Positions 43,767-52,514 are shown, counted from the stretch's first letter. The stretch is DNA of 64,000 bases from Bradyrhizobium macuxiense (GCF_007993935.1 NZ_VITY01000001.1:558001-622000); one strand, 5' to 3'. A program made the numbers and translations. Notes: generated from the letters alone by a model not told the origin.

Positions 43767-43888
43767 CGTCATTGCGAGCCACCCGGTCGGCGCGAAGCGC
43801 CGCCGGATGACAGGCTCCGCGAAGCAATCCATCTATCCGCATATGCGGAGCGATGGATTGCTTCGTCGCTACGCTCCTCGCAATGACG
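43767..43888. repeat. 122-bp palindromic intergenic repeat, type 2 copy 1
   Basis: It starts CGTCATTGCGAG and ends CTCGCAATGACG, with inner arms GCAATCCATC and GATGGATTGC. It is nearly identical over 122 bp to the copy at 45753. A half-copy of the type 1 element abuts its left side. Confidence 0.8.
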
Positions 43889-43905
43889 TGGATGGGGCAC
43901 GGCAC

Positions 43906-44358
43906 TCACCTTCTCCGCCCCGCAACCTTCCTCACCTTGGTATCCGCCCAGCCCAGCGGCTTGCCGCTCTTCGACGGCAGCACGAGTTGGCCGACCGCCT
44001 GCCCGGCCTGGTCCAGCAGCACCGAATGCGCCTCGCCGCGCGCGTAGAGATGCGCCTCGCCCCATTGCCGCAGGCCGACCACGATCGGGAACAGGTCGTG
44101 GCCCCGCTTCGTGAGCACGTAGTCCTGATAGGCGCTGCCGTCGGACGCCGCGACCTGCTCGAGCACGCCGAGTTCAACCAGCGTGCGTAGCCGCGTCGTC
44201 AGCATGCCCTTGGCGATGCCGAGGTTCTTCTGGAAGTCGCCGAACCGGTGCAGGCCGTCGAACGCGTCGCGCACGATCAAGAGCGACCACCAGTCGCCGA
44301 TCGCATCCAGCGCGCGCGCCACCGGGCAGTCCGCCTTGGCGAATCCGGTCCGCTTCAT
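43906..44358 (-). CDS. HxlR-family transcriptional regulator
   Basis: The 150-residue regulator has the HxlR signature DCPVARALDAIGDWWSLLIVRDAFDG with its N-terminal Cys11, followed by LHRFGDFQKNLGIAKGMLTTRLRTLVELGVLEQV. Several HxlR proteins sense electrophiles or oxidants through this Cys. It is divergent from the MFS exporter at 44467, with two GGTC-N9-GACC-like palindromes between them. GGAGGAGGG precedes the start. Confidence 0.92.
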   Translation of the reverse strand: MKRTGFAKADCPVARALDAIGDWWSLLIVRDAFDGLHRFGDFQKNLGIAKGMLTTRLRTLVELGVLEQVAASDGSAYQDYVLTKRGHDLFPIVVGLRQWGEAHLYARGEAHSVLLDQAGQAVGQLVLPSKSGKPLGWADTKVRKVAGRRR

Positions 44359-44391
44359 CGCGGCCCTCCTCCTCGATCACGATTTCGAACT

Positions 44392-44408
44392 GGTCTTAAA
44401 ATAGGACT
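44392..44408. promoter_or_regulatory. putative HxlR operator 1
   Basis: GGTC-TTAAAATAG-GACT matches GGTC-N9-GACC with one mismatch. It lies 34-50 bp upstream of the hxlR start. Confidence 0.45.
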
Positions 44409-44428
44409 AGACGGCGTCCAGCGCAACT

Positions 44429-44445
44429 GGTCTCATTATAAGACC
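44429..44445. promoter_or_regulatory. putative HxlR operator 2
   Basis: GGTC-TCATTATAA-GACC is a full match, with arms extended to GGTCT/AGACC. It lies 22-38 bp before the MFS start and shares its spacing and central ATTAT with the palindrome at 42763. Confidence 0.6.
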
Positions 44446-44466
44446 GGATAGCAGTGGAGACTGATA

Positions 44467-45741
44467 ATGACAAACGAGACGATGGCAGGGGTCGGGCCGG
44501 CCAGGCGGGGCGATAAGGCGGGCAATAAGCCCAAAGGCGCAGCGGAAGGCGCGCTGTCACCCGCGGTCGTGCTGCTGTTCGCCGTCGCCTGCGGGCTCAG
44601 CGTCGCCAACATCTATTTTGCGCAGCCGCTGCTCGACACCATGGCGCGGGATCTTGCCATCACGCCCGCCGTGATCGGCGTCGTCGTGACGCTCACGCAA
44701 ATCGGCTACGCCTTCGGGCTGACGCTGATCGTGCCGCTCGGCGATCTCTGGGATCGCCGCAGGCTGATCGTCGGCCAGACCGCGCTGTCCGCGATCGCGC
44801 TCGCCATCGTCGGCACCGCGCCGAACGCCTTCGTGCTGCTCGCCGGCATGGTGCTGGTCGGGCTGCTTGCGGTCGTGATCCAGGTGCTGGTCGCCTATGC
44901 CGCGACGCTGGCCGCACCCGCCGACCGCGGCCGCACCATCGGCACCGTCACCAGCGGCGTGGTGTCGGGTATCCTGCTGGCACGTTTTGCCGCCGGCGCG
45001 CTGGCCGATCTCGGTGGCTGGCGCGTGGTCTATCTCACCTCCGCCGCGCTGACGCTGGTGCTGGCGGCGCTGCTGGCGCGCGCGCTGCCGCGGCATGCGC
45101 CGCAGCCGATGGCCGGATCGTCCTACGCAAAGCTGCTGCGCTCGACGGTCGCGCTGTTCGTCGAGGAACGGGTGTTGCGCGAGCGCGCGGTGTTCGCGCT
45201 GTTGATCTTCGCAAGCTTCAGCGTGTTCTGGAGCTCGGTCGTGCTGCCGCTCGCTGCCCCGCCGCTGTCGCTGTCGCACACCACCATCGGCATGCTCGGG
45301 GTCGCAGGCCTTGCCGGCGCGCTGGCGGCACGCAATTCCGGCCAGCTCGCCGATCGCGGCTGGGGCCAGCGCACCACCGGATTGTCGCTGCTCTTGATGC
45401 TCGCGGGCTGGGTGCCGATCGCCTGCCTCAACACCTCGCTCTGGCTGGTGGTGGTTGGCGTTCTCATGATCGACTTCGCGGTGCAGGCGATCCACGTCAC
45501 CAACCAGAGCCTGATCGTCGCCGCGCGCCCCGAGGCCGCGAGCCGGCTGGTCGGCGGCTATATGGTGTTCTATTCGATCGGCACCGGGTTCGGCGCGATC
45601 TCTTCGACGATGGCTTATGCCGCGGCCGGCTGGATCGGCGTCTGCGTGCTGGGCGCTGCGATCAGCGCCGTCGCGCTGCTGTTCTGGGTGATCGTGGTGA
45701 GCCGGACGCCGGCGCCTGTGGGGGTGTGCTCCGAAGCGTAG
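44467..45741 (+). CDS. MFS transporter (multidrug/metabolite efflux type)
   Basis: The 424-residue membrane protein has about twelve hydrophobic segments starting near residue 33, with the MFS loop motif GDLWDRRRLIVGQ near residue 95. It resembles DHA1-type exporters (YfcJ/AraJ-like) such as IYFAQPLLDTMARDL proteins. It most likely exports a small toxic compound. It is divergent from hxlR, a common pairing in which the regulator senses the exported compound or a related stress. GGAGA lies upstream of the start. Confidence 0.9.
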   Translation: MTNETMAGVGPARRGDKAGNKPKGAAEGALSPAVVLLFAVACGLSVANIYFAQPLLDTMARDLAITPAVIGVVVTLTQIGYAFGLTLIVPLGDLWDRRRLIVGQTALSAIALAIVGTAPNAFVLLAGMVLVGLLAVVIQVLVAYAATLAAPADRGRTIGTVTSGVVSGILLARFAAGALADLGGWRVVYLTSAALTLVLAALLARALPRHAPQPMAGSSYAKLLRSTVALFVEERVLRERAVFALLIFASFSVFWSSVVLPLAAPPLSLSHTTIGMLGVAGLAGALAARNSGQLADRGWGQRTTGLSLLLMLAGWVPIACLNTSLWLVVVGVLMIDFAVQAIHVTNQSLIVAARPEAASRLVGGYMVFYSIGTGFGAISSTMAYAAAGWIGVCVLGAAISAVALLFWVIVVSRTPAPVGVCSEA

Positions 45742-45752
45742 GGTACTCAAGC

Positions 45753-45874
45753 CGTCATTGCGAGCCGCCCGGTCGGCGCGAAGCGCCGCCGGATGACAGG
45801 CTCCGCGAAGCAATCCATCGTGCCGCATATGCGGAGCCATGGATTGCTTCGTCGCTTCGCTCCTCGCAATGACG
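45753..45874. repeat. 122-bp palindromic intergenic repeat, type 2 copy 2
   Basis: Same ends and length as the copy at 43767. It lies between the convergent MFS and RsmB-like genes. Confidence 0.8.
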
Positions 45875-45886
45875 GCGGAGAAAGCG

Positions 45887-47185
45887 TCACGCCTTCTTCA
45901 GCACCGCGACGTAAAACCCGTCCGTGCCGGTCCGGCGCGGCGTCATCAGCAGGCCTTCCGCCGATTGCAGCGCGGCCTCTCCGAACGCCTCGGCCTTGTC
46001 CCACAGCACCGATGCGGTCTGCTCCGGCGGCTGCACCGAGAACTCAGGATGCCGCGCGGTAAAAGCCCTGACCTGCTCGCCGTTCTCCTCCGCCAGCACC
46101 GAGCAGGTGATGTAGGCGATGCGGCCGCCAGCCTTCACCAGCGGCACCGCGCGCTCCAGCACCTCGGCCTGGTCCTTCAGCCGCACCTCGAGCGCGCCGG
46201 GCCGCATCCGCCATTTGGCGTCGGGATTGCGGCGCCAGGTGCCGGTGCCGGTGCAGGGAGCGTCGATCAGCACGAGGTCAGCGGAGGCCTTGATGTCGGA
46301 CAGCACCTCCTCCTCGCCGCGCGGCGTGCGCACGTCGCAATTGTGCACGCCGGCGCGCGACAGCCGTTCATGGATCGGCGCGAGCTGGCGCTTGTCGCTG
46401 TCGGTCGCGATCAGCCGGCCCTTGCCTTGCATCTGAGCTGCAATCGCCAGCGTCTTGCCGCCGGCACCGGCGCAGAGATCGATCACCTGCTCGCCGGGCT
46501 TGGCCGCCGCGAACAAGGCGGCGAGCTGCGAGCCCTCGTCCTGCACCTCGATGGCGCCCTTGATGAAATCCTCCTCGGCATGGATGCCGGGATTGCGCGC
46601 GTCGGCGCCGAGCTCGATGCGCAGGCCGAGCGGCGACCACGGCGTTTCCCTGGCACCGAGATGCGACAGCCGCGGCAGCACCTTCTCGCGCTTGCCGCGC
46701 AGTGTGTTGACGCGCAGATCGAGCGGCGCGCGGCTCGCCATCGCGGTCGCCTCCGCGGCGCGGTCGTCGCCGAACACTTTTGCCAGATGCGCATCGAGCC
46801 AGTCCGGATAGTCGCCCGCGACGTGCGCCGGCGCGTCCGTGAGCGTGCGCGTGGCCAATGCGGCCTCCTCGGTCGCGGTCAGCGGATCCGGCGCGAACCG
46901 GCCACCGTCGCACAGCGCCGAGATCGTCGGGATATCCATGCCGCGCTCGAGCTTGAGCATGCCGAGCACGCGCGACCGGGCGCTGGAATCGTCCATCAGC
47001 CAGGCCGCGGAGGATTGCCGGCGCAGCACGTCCCAGATCAGGCCGGAGATCGCAGCGCGATCGCCGGAGCCGGCATAACGGTGCGCGGTGCCCCATTCCT
47101 TCAGCGCTTTCGCCGCGGGAATGCGCTGTGCGTCGATGGTGGCGATCAGCTCGATCGCGGCGGTGAGCCGGGCAGCGGGGGTCAT
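45887..47185 (-). CDS. RsmB/NOP-family RNA (cytosine-5) methyltransferase
   Basis: The 432-residue enzyme has an N-terminal NusB-like part, the SAM-binding LCAGAGGKTLAIA near residue 245, and both catalytic Cys, in DAPCTGTGTWRRNPD near 317 and ITCSVL near 370. It methylates cytosine C5 in RNA, probably 16S rRNA. The start follows AAAGAG. The frameshifted MAPEG gene lies just upstream on the same strand. Confidence 0.93.
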   Translation of the reverse strand: MTPAARLTAAIELIATIDAQRIPAAKALKEWGTAHRYAGSGDRAAISGLIWDVLRRQSSAAWLMDDSSARSRVLGMLKLERGMDIPTISALCDGGRFAPDPLTATEEAALATRTLTDAPAHVAGDYPDWLDAHLAKVFGDDRAAEATAMASRAPLDLRVNTLRGKREKVLPRLSHLGARETPWSPLGLRIELGADARNPGIHAEEDFIKGAIEVQDEGSQLAALFAAAKPGEQVIDLCAGAGGKTLAIAAQMQGKGRLIATDSDKRQLAPIHERLSRAGVHNCDVRTPRGEEEVLSDIKASADLVLIDAPCTGTGTWRRNPDAKWRMRPGALEVRLKDQAEVLERAVPLVKAGGRIAYITCSVLAEENGEQVRAFTARHPEFSVQPPEQTASVLWDKAEAFGEAALQSAEGLLMTPRRTGTDGFYVAVLKKA

Positions 47186-47207
47186 TGATCTCTTTCGGTT
47201 GGGCGCA

Positions 47208-47629
47208 TCAGATCAGCAGCAGCAGTCTGAGCGCGAAATACAGCCACATCGCCGCCAGCACCAGCACGCCGGCGAACCAGGCGAGCGAGCGCGCCGCACG
47301 TCGTTGGAGGTGACGAACACCGCGGCATGGGCAAACCGCGTCACCACGAACACCCAGGACATCAGCACGATGAACAGATCGGCACGATGCAGCGGCAGCG
47401 CAATGGCGATCAGGACATAGAACAGCACCGGCAGCTCGAACTGGTTGGCAAAGCAGTTGCCGAACTTGGTGGCGCCGGCCGGCCAGTTCGGCTCGCGCAG
47501 CGCGATATCGGCCATCTTGGTCTCGCCGCTCGTCAACGTCTTTGTGCGCGCCGTCGCCATCGCGAACAACAGCGCGAAGGTGAGCCCAATCTGGATGAAG
47601 ACCGGCAATAGAACCATTTGAACCGACAT
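47208..47629 (-). pseudogene. MAPEG-family membrane protein with a frameshift near its C terminus
   Basis: The first 110 residues form a normal MAPEG protein (VLLPVFIQIGLTFALLF..., PNWPAGATKFGNCFANQFELPVLFYVLIAIAL, VVTRFAHAAVFVTSNDVRR). Then the frame breaks at about 47292-47293: the expected last helix, SLAWFAGVLVLAAMW with a LRLLLLI end, continues in another frame. One missing base within the run of CG repeats explains it exactly. As read, translation ends at 47213 with a cysteine- and arginine-rich tail. It may be a sequencing error or a true mutation. Confidence 0.8.
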
Positions 47630-47787
47630 CGAGAATCTCCCTCAGCCGCGGGCGCCCGGCCGCCCTCTTAGCCGCCGCTCGCGCCCCTGACAATGAAGCG
47701 TGCGCGGTAACCCGTTGAACTATCCTCTGAGCCCGGCTGACCAACTCCCGGGACCAATGGCGGTTTCAGTTCCTCAGGGATGACGCG

Positions 47788-48000
47788 ATGCGCATCAACA
47801 CCCCGATCCTCGACGGCGCGGCCCTGGCGGCGGCGTCCCTCGGCGATCTCCTCAGCTCCCTGCTGAGGGTGATCGACCCCGTCATCGGCTGGTTCGACGA
47901 TTCGGCGGATGGCGGGCTCGACATGGTGATGTCGGGGCTCGCCGGCGTCGCCGCGGCGACTGCCGCGCCGACGCCCTCGATCACGCAGCTTGCGATCTAG
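47788..48000 (+). CDS. small hypothetical protein, possible gene
   Basis: The 70-residue frame has an AGGGATGA before its ATG and a sequence (MRINTPILDG... with repeated small hydrophobics and an acidic middle DDSADGG) that resembles no family I know. The opposite strand is also open here. Its position between a MAPEG gene and a metallophosphoesterase gives no clue. Confidence 0.35.
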   Translation: MRINTPILDGAALAAASLGDLLSSLLRVIDPVIGWFDDSADGGLDMVMSGLAGVAAATAAPTPSITQLAI

Positions 48001-48138
48001 GGTCAACGGCAACGCTTCAAACGAGACTCTTCAAACAAGACATCAAACAACGCATCAAACAGGGCAGCGAATAAGACGACGAAATCGTCATCGTTCCGAC
48101 TTCGCGCCGACCTATGCTCCCGGCGAAAGGAGCGATGC

Positions 48139-48975
48139 ATGCCCCAATTTCGCCTGACCCAAATCTCCGACACCCACCTCGCGCGCCGCTTCAAGCCGCT
48201 CGTCGACAACTTTCATCGCGTCAGCGAGCACATCGATGCGACGCGTCCCGATCTCGTGCTCAACTCCGGCGACGTCTCGTTCGACGGGCCGACCAGCCGC
48301 GACGACATGGTGTTTGCCAAGGAGCTGCACAGCGCGCTGCCGGTCGATTGCCTCTATCTGCCTGGCAATCACGACATCGGCGACAATCCGACTGCGGTCG
48401 GCCCGGTTCCGGCGCAACTGCCGACCGAACAAACGCGCGGCGCCTTCACCTCCGTGATCGGCGAAGACCGCTGGCATTTCGACGCCGCCGGCTGGTGCTT
48501 CATCGGCCTCAATTCGCTGATCATGAACACCGGCCTCGACAGCGAGGCCGAGCAGTTCGACTGGCTCGCAGGCGCACTCGACAAGGCCGTCGGCAGGCCG
48601 GTGGCGCTGTTCGTGCACAAGCCGCTCTATCTCGAGGTGCCCTACGATGCCGAGCGCGTCGAGACCTCGTTCCGCTACGTGCCGCAGCCGGCGCGGCGGC
48701 GCCTGATCGAGGTGTTCGGCAAGGTCGATTGGCGCCTGGTCGGCAGCGGCCATGTGCATCAGCGCCGCGACTACACGTTCGAACATGTCCGGCATGTCTG
48801 GGCGCCTTCGACCGCCTTCATCGTCCCCGACACGCGGCAGGAGGTGATCGGCGTCAAGGAAGTGGGTCTTGTCGAATACCGCTTCCAGCCGGACAGCTTC
48901 GAGGTGCGCCACGTCAGGGCCAAGGGCCAGGTCGATGTCGACCTGGACATGCTGCTCGGCAAAGAGCCGGCCTAA
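48139..48975 (+). CDS. calcineurin-like metallophosphoesterase
   Basis: The 278-residue phosphoesterase has all the family blocks: ISDTHL near residue 9, NSGDVSFDG near 42, PGNHD near 75, FVHKPL near 158 and GSGHVH near 200. These bind two metal ions and hydrolyse phosphomono- or diesters. The closest layout is the CpdA/Icc type. The start follows AAAGGAG. Substrate is unknown. Confidence 0.9.
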   Translation: MPQFRLTQISDTHLARRFKPLVDNFHRVSEHIDATRPDLVLNSGDVSFDGPTSRDDMVFAKELHSALPVDCLYLPGNHDIGDNPTAVGPVPAQLPTEQTRGAFTSVIGEDRWHFDAAGWCFIGLNSLIMNTGLDSEAEQFDWLAGALDKAVGRPVALFVHKPLYLEVPYDAERVETSFRYVPQPARRRLIEVFGKVDWRLVGSGHVHQRRDYTFEHVRHVWAPSTAFIVPDTRQEVIGVKEVGLVEYRFQPDSFEVRHVRAKGQVDVDLDMLLGKEPA

Positions 48976-48994
48976 CGGCGAAACTCCTTGCCAC

Positions 48995-49080
48995 CGTCAT
49001 TGCGAGCGAAGCGAAGCAATCCATCGCGCCGCAAGCGGGCAAAGTGGATTGCTTCGTCGCTTTCGCTCCTCGCAATGACG
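48995..49080. repeat. palindromic intergenic repeat, type 2 short form
   Basis: Ends CGTCATTGCGAG and CTCGCAATGACG match the 122-bp copies at 43767 and 45753, with inner GCAATCCATC and TGGATTGC, but the central segment is shorter (86 bp in total). Confidence 0.75.
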
Positions 49081-49121
49081 GGGATAGAACGGTGCGCACC
49101 GGCTCGGCGGCCTGAGCCGCG

Positions 49122-49379
49122 TCAGCTCCGCGCAGCGTCGTGCAGGTCCCGCTTGATGACGGTGAGCAGCGCCTGCAGCGAGTCTTTGTTCGGTTGCGGC
49201 GCTGCCGGCGCGGGCAGCACGCGAGGCGTGGGCCGCATGAGGCGCGGCGGCTCGGCGGCCGGCTCCTCCTCGACGAATTTTCCATGCAGGACGTCATCGC
49301 GGCGGCCCATGACGAACATCGTCGCCCAATAGCCGACGGCGAGAACAATGACCCCGAAAACAATAGCTTCAAAAACCAT
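49122..49379 (-). CDS. small membrane protein of unknown function
   Basis: The 85-residue protein has one N-terminal transmembrane helix (FEAIVFGVIVLAVGYWATMFVMG) and a polar, Pro/Ala-rich tail ending LQALLTVIKRDLHDAARS, probably helical. I do not recognise the family. An ATG at 49379 is used; a TTG at 49469 would add 30 residues but overlaps a strong hairpin. Confidence 0.65.
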   Translation of the reverse strand: MVFEAIVFGVIVLAVGYWATMFVMGRRDDVLHGKFVEEEPAAEPPRLMRPTPRVLPAPAAPQPNKDSLQALLTVIKRDLHDAARS

Positions 49380-49600
49380 GGCTACACCTGAAATATAGCC
49401 ATATTGAATCAACTGCTCCGGGTCCCCGTCAAGCAAATGGGGGCCGAAAAGCCCCCAAAAGCCCGCCAATGTGGCGTTTTTGATACTTTGTTGCGCGGAA
49501 TGGGAGCTGGAACGCCCCGTTTTGACGCGTTTTCTTGACGCGAAGCGGTACCCATCCCGGATTAAGTCCGGGACAGGCTTCGCTCGAAAACGCTATGCGC

Positions 49601-50623
49601 TCAGGCCTTGTCGGGCCCGACCCGGACCAGCTGCTTGCCGAAATTGGCGCCCTTGAGCAGACCCATGAAGGCCTCCGGCGCGCTGTCCAGGCCCTCGGTC
49701 ACGAACTCCTTGTACTTGACCTTGCCCTCGCGCACCCACTGCGACATGTCGCGCAGGAAGTCGCCATGCATGGCGGCGAAGTCGCTGACGATGAAGCCGC
49801 GGAAGGTCAGCCGCTTGGTCAGGATCGCGAACATGATCGACGAAGCCCATTTCGGCGCCCGCGCTTCGCGATCGTTGTAGTGCGCGATCAGCCCGCATAC
49901 CGGCACGCGCGCAAAAGCGTTGAGCTGCGGGTAGACCGCCTCGAACACGGCGCCGCCGACATTCTCGAAATAGACGTCAATGCCTTTCGGACAGGCCTCC
50001 TTCAGTTTCGCCGCCAGATCCGGATCGCGATGATCGAGGCAGGCGTCGAAGCCGAGTTCCTTGGTGACGTAGTCGCACTTGTCCTTGCCGCCAGCGATGC
50101 CGACCGCGCGCGCCCCCTTGATCTTCGCGATCTGGCCGACCGCCGATCCGACCGCACCGGAGGCACCGGCAACCACCACCGTCTCGCCCGCCTGCGGCTT
50201 GCCGATCTCGAGCAGGCCGGTATAGGCGGTCATGCCGGGCATGCCGAGCACACCGACCGCGGTCGAGATCGGCGCGATCTTCGGATCGATCTTGGCGAGC
50301 CCCTTGCCGTCGGACAGCGCATGGGTCTGCCAGCCCGCGCGCGACAGCACGATATCGCCCTTGGCAAAGCCGGGATTGTTGGAGGCGATCACCTCGCTCA
50401 CCGTGCCGCCCTCCATCACGCCGCCGACCGGCACCGGCGCGGCGTAGGACGGGCCGTCGTTCATGCGGCCGCGCATATAGGGATCGAGCGACAGCCAGAT
50501 GGTGCGGAGCAGGACCTCGCCCGCCCCCGGTGTCGGCGGCGCGTAGTCTTCGAGCCTGAAATTGGCCGGCGTGGGCTCGCCATGCGGGCGCGAGGCCAGA
50601 ACGATGCGCTTTCCTTGGGACAT
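49601..50623 (-). CDS. NADP-dependent zinc-free MDR oxidoreductase (CurA-like)
   Basis: The 340-residue reductase is a paralogue of the one at 1814: ASRPHGEPTPANFRLED, LSLDPYMRGRMND near residue 45, AGASGAVGSAVGQIAKIKGA near 148, and YFENVGG near 212. The PYMRGRMND motif is typical of the YncB/CurA branch. It reduces an activated alkene or ketone with NADPH; the natural substrate is unknown. AGAGGAAAA precedes the ATG at 50623; in-frame codons further upstream would run through the intergenic repeat. Confidence 0.92.
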   Translation of the reverse strand: MSQGKRIVLASRPHGEPTPANFRLEDYAPPTPGAGEVLLRTIWLSLDPYMRGRMNDGPSYAAPVPVGGVMEGGTVSEVIASNNPGFAKGDIVLSRAGWQTHALSDGKGLAKIDPKIAPISTAVGVLGMPGMTAYTGLLEIGKPQAGETVVVAGASGAVGSAVGQIAKIKGARAVGIAGGKDKCDYVTKELGFDACLDHRDPDLAAKLKEACPKGIDVYFENVGGAVFEAVYPQLNAFARVPVCGLIAHYNDREARAPKWASSIMFAILTKRLTFRGFIVSDFAAMHGDFLRDMSQWVREGKVKYKEFVTEGLDSAPEAFMGLLKGANFGKQLVRVGPDKA

Positions 50624-50835
50624 GATTTTCCTCTTGAGGTGATTGTTCGTGGCGCACACGTAGTCATGCAATCCAGTTCCCTGCAAGGGAGATGGATTTG
50701 CTCTTTTCGCGCCGAGTTTGTTTGAAACGGTGTTTGAAATGGTGCCCGTCATATCGGGCACGATGACGCCCGGCCACCGCATCCCCCTCGTCATTTCCCG
50801 ATGCGCAATTGCGCATCTGAGGGCGTGCGAAGCAC

Positions 50836-50888
50836 GAGCCTGGAATCCATTCATCCACCGACGATGAGATTCGATGGATTCCGGGCTC
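50836..50888. repeat. palindromic intergenic repeat, type 3
   Basis: Arms GAGCCTGGAATCCAT and ATGGATTCCGGGCTC form a long imperfect hairpin. A shorter relative with ATTCCGGG/CCCGGAAT arms lies at 52574. Confidence 0.65.
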
Positions 50889-51015
50889 GGTCCTACGGAC
50901 CGCCCCGGAATGCCTTCGTGTGAGGCTTACACCCCGACCCCGCTTGCCCCCGTCCTTCTCTGGTTCGTGGCATCCATCTCGCTTCACGACTGTCACGACA
51001 CACATTGACATAAAA

Positions 51016-51034
51016 CACTTTTTTTGTCAAAGTG
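51016..51034. promoter_or_regulatory. operator candidate for TetR (CACTTT-N7-AAAGTG)
   Basis: A perfect 6+7+6 inverted repeat lies 9 bp before the tetR start, overlapping TTGACA-N14-TGTCAA. It is probably an autoregulatory site. Confidence 0.5.
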
Positions 51035-51042
51035 CGTGAGTT

Positions 51043-51600
51043 GTGACGAACAAGCTCACCCACGATGAAGCGGAGGCGCGCCGGCAGAAAATTCTGGCGG
51101 CAGCGCGCTGGTGTTTTCTCAACTTCGGCTTCTCGAAGACCTCGCTCGACGACATTGGAAAGCGCGCGGGGATTTCGCGCACGCTGCTCTATCGGACCTT
51201 CAAGGACAAAGAGAACATCTTCACCGCGGTCTTCGCCGATTGGCTCATCTCCCGCCATCCGGCTGCGAAGAAAGCTGCCCTCGGCGCCGGCTCGCCGGGC
51301 GAACGGCTCCTTGAAGTGTGCAAGCTCATGGTCATTGAACCCTGGGCTGACATGGTCGGAGCGCCGATGGCGGGCGAATTCTTCGACGTCTGCGCGCGCC
51401 TGGACCCGCAAATCGAGGCCCGGCACCGCAGCGTGGCCACCGAATGCGTTGCGAGGATCCTCGGCGGCGACGAAGCAGCCGCAGAGGTTTTCGTGCTCGG
51501 CCTTGATGGACTTCTCAGCGACGAGCCCACCACGGTGGTGCTGGAGCAACGAGTGCAGCTTCTCGCTGCTCGCTTCGCGCCGCCCAACAAACGAAAGTAA
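51043..51600 (+). CDS. TetR/AcrR-family transcriptional regulator
   Basis: The 185-residue regulator has EARRQKILAAARWCFLNFGFSKTSLDDIGKRAGISRTLLYRTFKDKENIF, the TetR helix-turn-helix, followed by a ligand domain. It starts with a GTG. It is directly upstream of an SDR gene whose ATG overlaps its stop (TAATG), so the pair is an operon. The palindrome at 51016 is the likely operator. Confidence 0.9.
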   Translation: MTNKLTHDEAEARRQKILAAARWCFLNFGFSKTSLDDIGKRAGISRTLLYRTFKDKENIFTAVFADWLISRHPAAKKAALGAGSPGERLLEVCKLMVIEPWADMVGAPMAGEFFDVCARLDPQIEARHRSVATECVARILGGDEAAAEVFVLGLDGLLSDEPTTVVLEQRVQLLAARFAPPNKRK

Positions 51601-52514
51601 TGAGTATGACCAAAGCATGGACGGTGAAGGACATTCCTTCACAAGTCGGAAAACGCATCATCGTGACCGGCGCCAACAGCGGCATCGGCTGGCACGCGGC
51701 ACTGGAGTTGGCGCGTGCCGGAGCGGAAGTGACGATTGCCTCCCGGAACGAAATGAAGGCCGCCGACGCGGCTCGCCGGATCCTTGCCATCGTGCCGAAC
51801 GCCAACGTCGACACGGGGAAACTGGATCTGTCGAATCCCAAGTCGGTAAATGCGTTTGCGGAAAGTCAGCTGTCGCTGTCCCGGCCGATCGACGTGCTGA
51901 TCAACAATGCAGGCGTGATGGCGCTCCCGGATCGCCGGGAAAGCGTCGATGGCCATGAGATGCAGTTCGCGACCAACGTCTTGGGTCCATACCGCCTGAC
52001 GGCCTTGCTGCTACCCGCGCTGCTGCAATCGGCTGCGCCGCGCGTCGTTACCGTAGCGTCCGGTACCCACGCGATGGGAGGTCCGGTGCCCGTCGCAGAT
52101 CTCGACTCCAAGCAAAGCTACAAACCGATCAAGGCCTACGCGAAGACGAAACTCGCGAATATCCTGGTCGCAAGGGAGTTGCAGAGGCGCGCCGGAGACC
52201 GTTTGCTATCGGTCATCTGTCACCCCGGCGCGGCGAAGACGAACCTTTTTGCCGATACCAGCGCCCTCATGCTGCTCGCGGCGTTCGCCGTCTATCCGTT
52301 GGTTCAGAACGCCGCCATGGGAGCGGAGCCGACTATCATGGCTGCAACCTCGCCTGACGTGAAACCGGGCGGCTACTACGGACCCGGCGGCTTCATGAGA
52401 CTGCGTGGTCATCCGACCGAAGATAAGACGTCGTCCATCGCCGAGAATACCGAGGCCGGCCGCATCCTGGTCGACGAGCTCGAGCGGATATCGGCGATAG
52501 GTTTCCCACTCTAA
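51600..52514 (+). CDS. SDR-family oxidoreductase (retinol-dehydrogenase-like)
   Basis: The 304-residue SDR has the cofactor motif TGANSGIGWHAA near residue 23, NNAGVMA near 96, and the catalytic Tyr-Lys in YAKTKLANILVA. The layout resembles the retinol-dehydrogenase/WWOX-like branch, which acts on lipophilic alcohols or aldehydes. It is coupled to the TetR gene, so its substrate or product probably acts as effector. An ATG at 51606 is an alternative start. Confidence 0.9.
   Translation: MSMTKAWTVKDIPSQVGKRIIVTGANSGIGWHAALELARAGAEVTIASRNEMKAADAARRILAIVPNANVDTGKLDLSNPKSVNAFAESQLSLSRPIDVLINNAGVMALPDRRESVDGHEMQFATNVLGPYRLTALLLPALLQSAAPRVVTVASGTHAMGGPVPVADLDSKQSYKPIKAYAKTKLANILVARELQRRAGDRLLSVICHPGAAKTNLFADTSALMLLAAFAVYPLVQNAAMGAEPTIMAATSPDVKPGGYYGPGGFMRLRGHPTEDKTSSIAENTEAGRILVDELERISAIGFPL

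Larger units (their letters stand above)
50624..51042. other. 419-bp gap with a palindromic repeat and the tetR promoter
   Basis: It contains the type 3 repeat at 50836-50888, a perfect palindrome GATGCGCAATTGCGCATC at 50800-50817, and near its right end an AT-rich promoter block with a CACTTT-N7-AAAGTG operator candidate. No gene was seen in it. Confidence 0.6.

Noticed and set aside
49445..49462. GGGGGC-CGAAAA-GCCCCC hairpin considered as a terminator
   Set aside because: It lies upstream of the small membrane gene and just before no visible gene end, and no U-tract follows on either strand.
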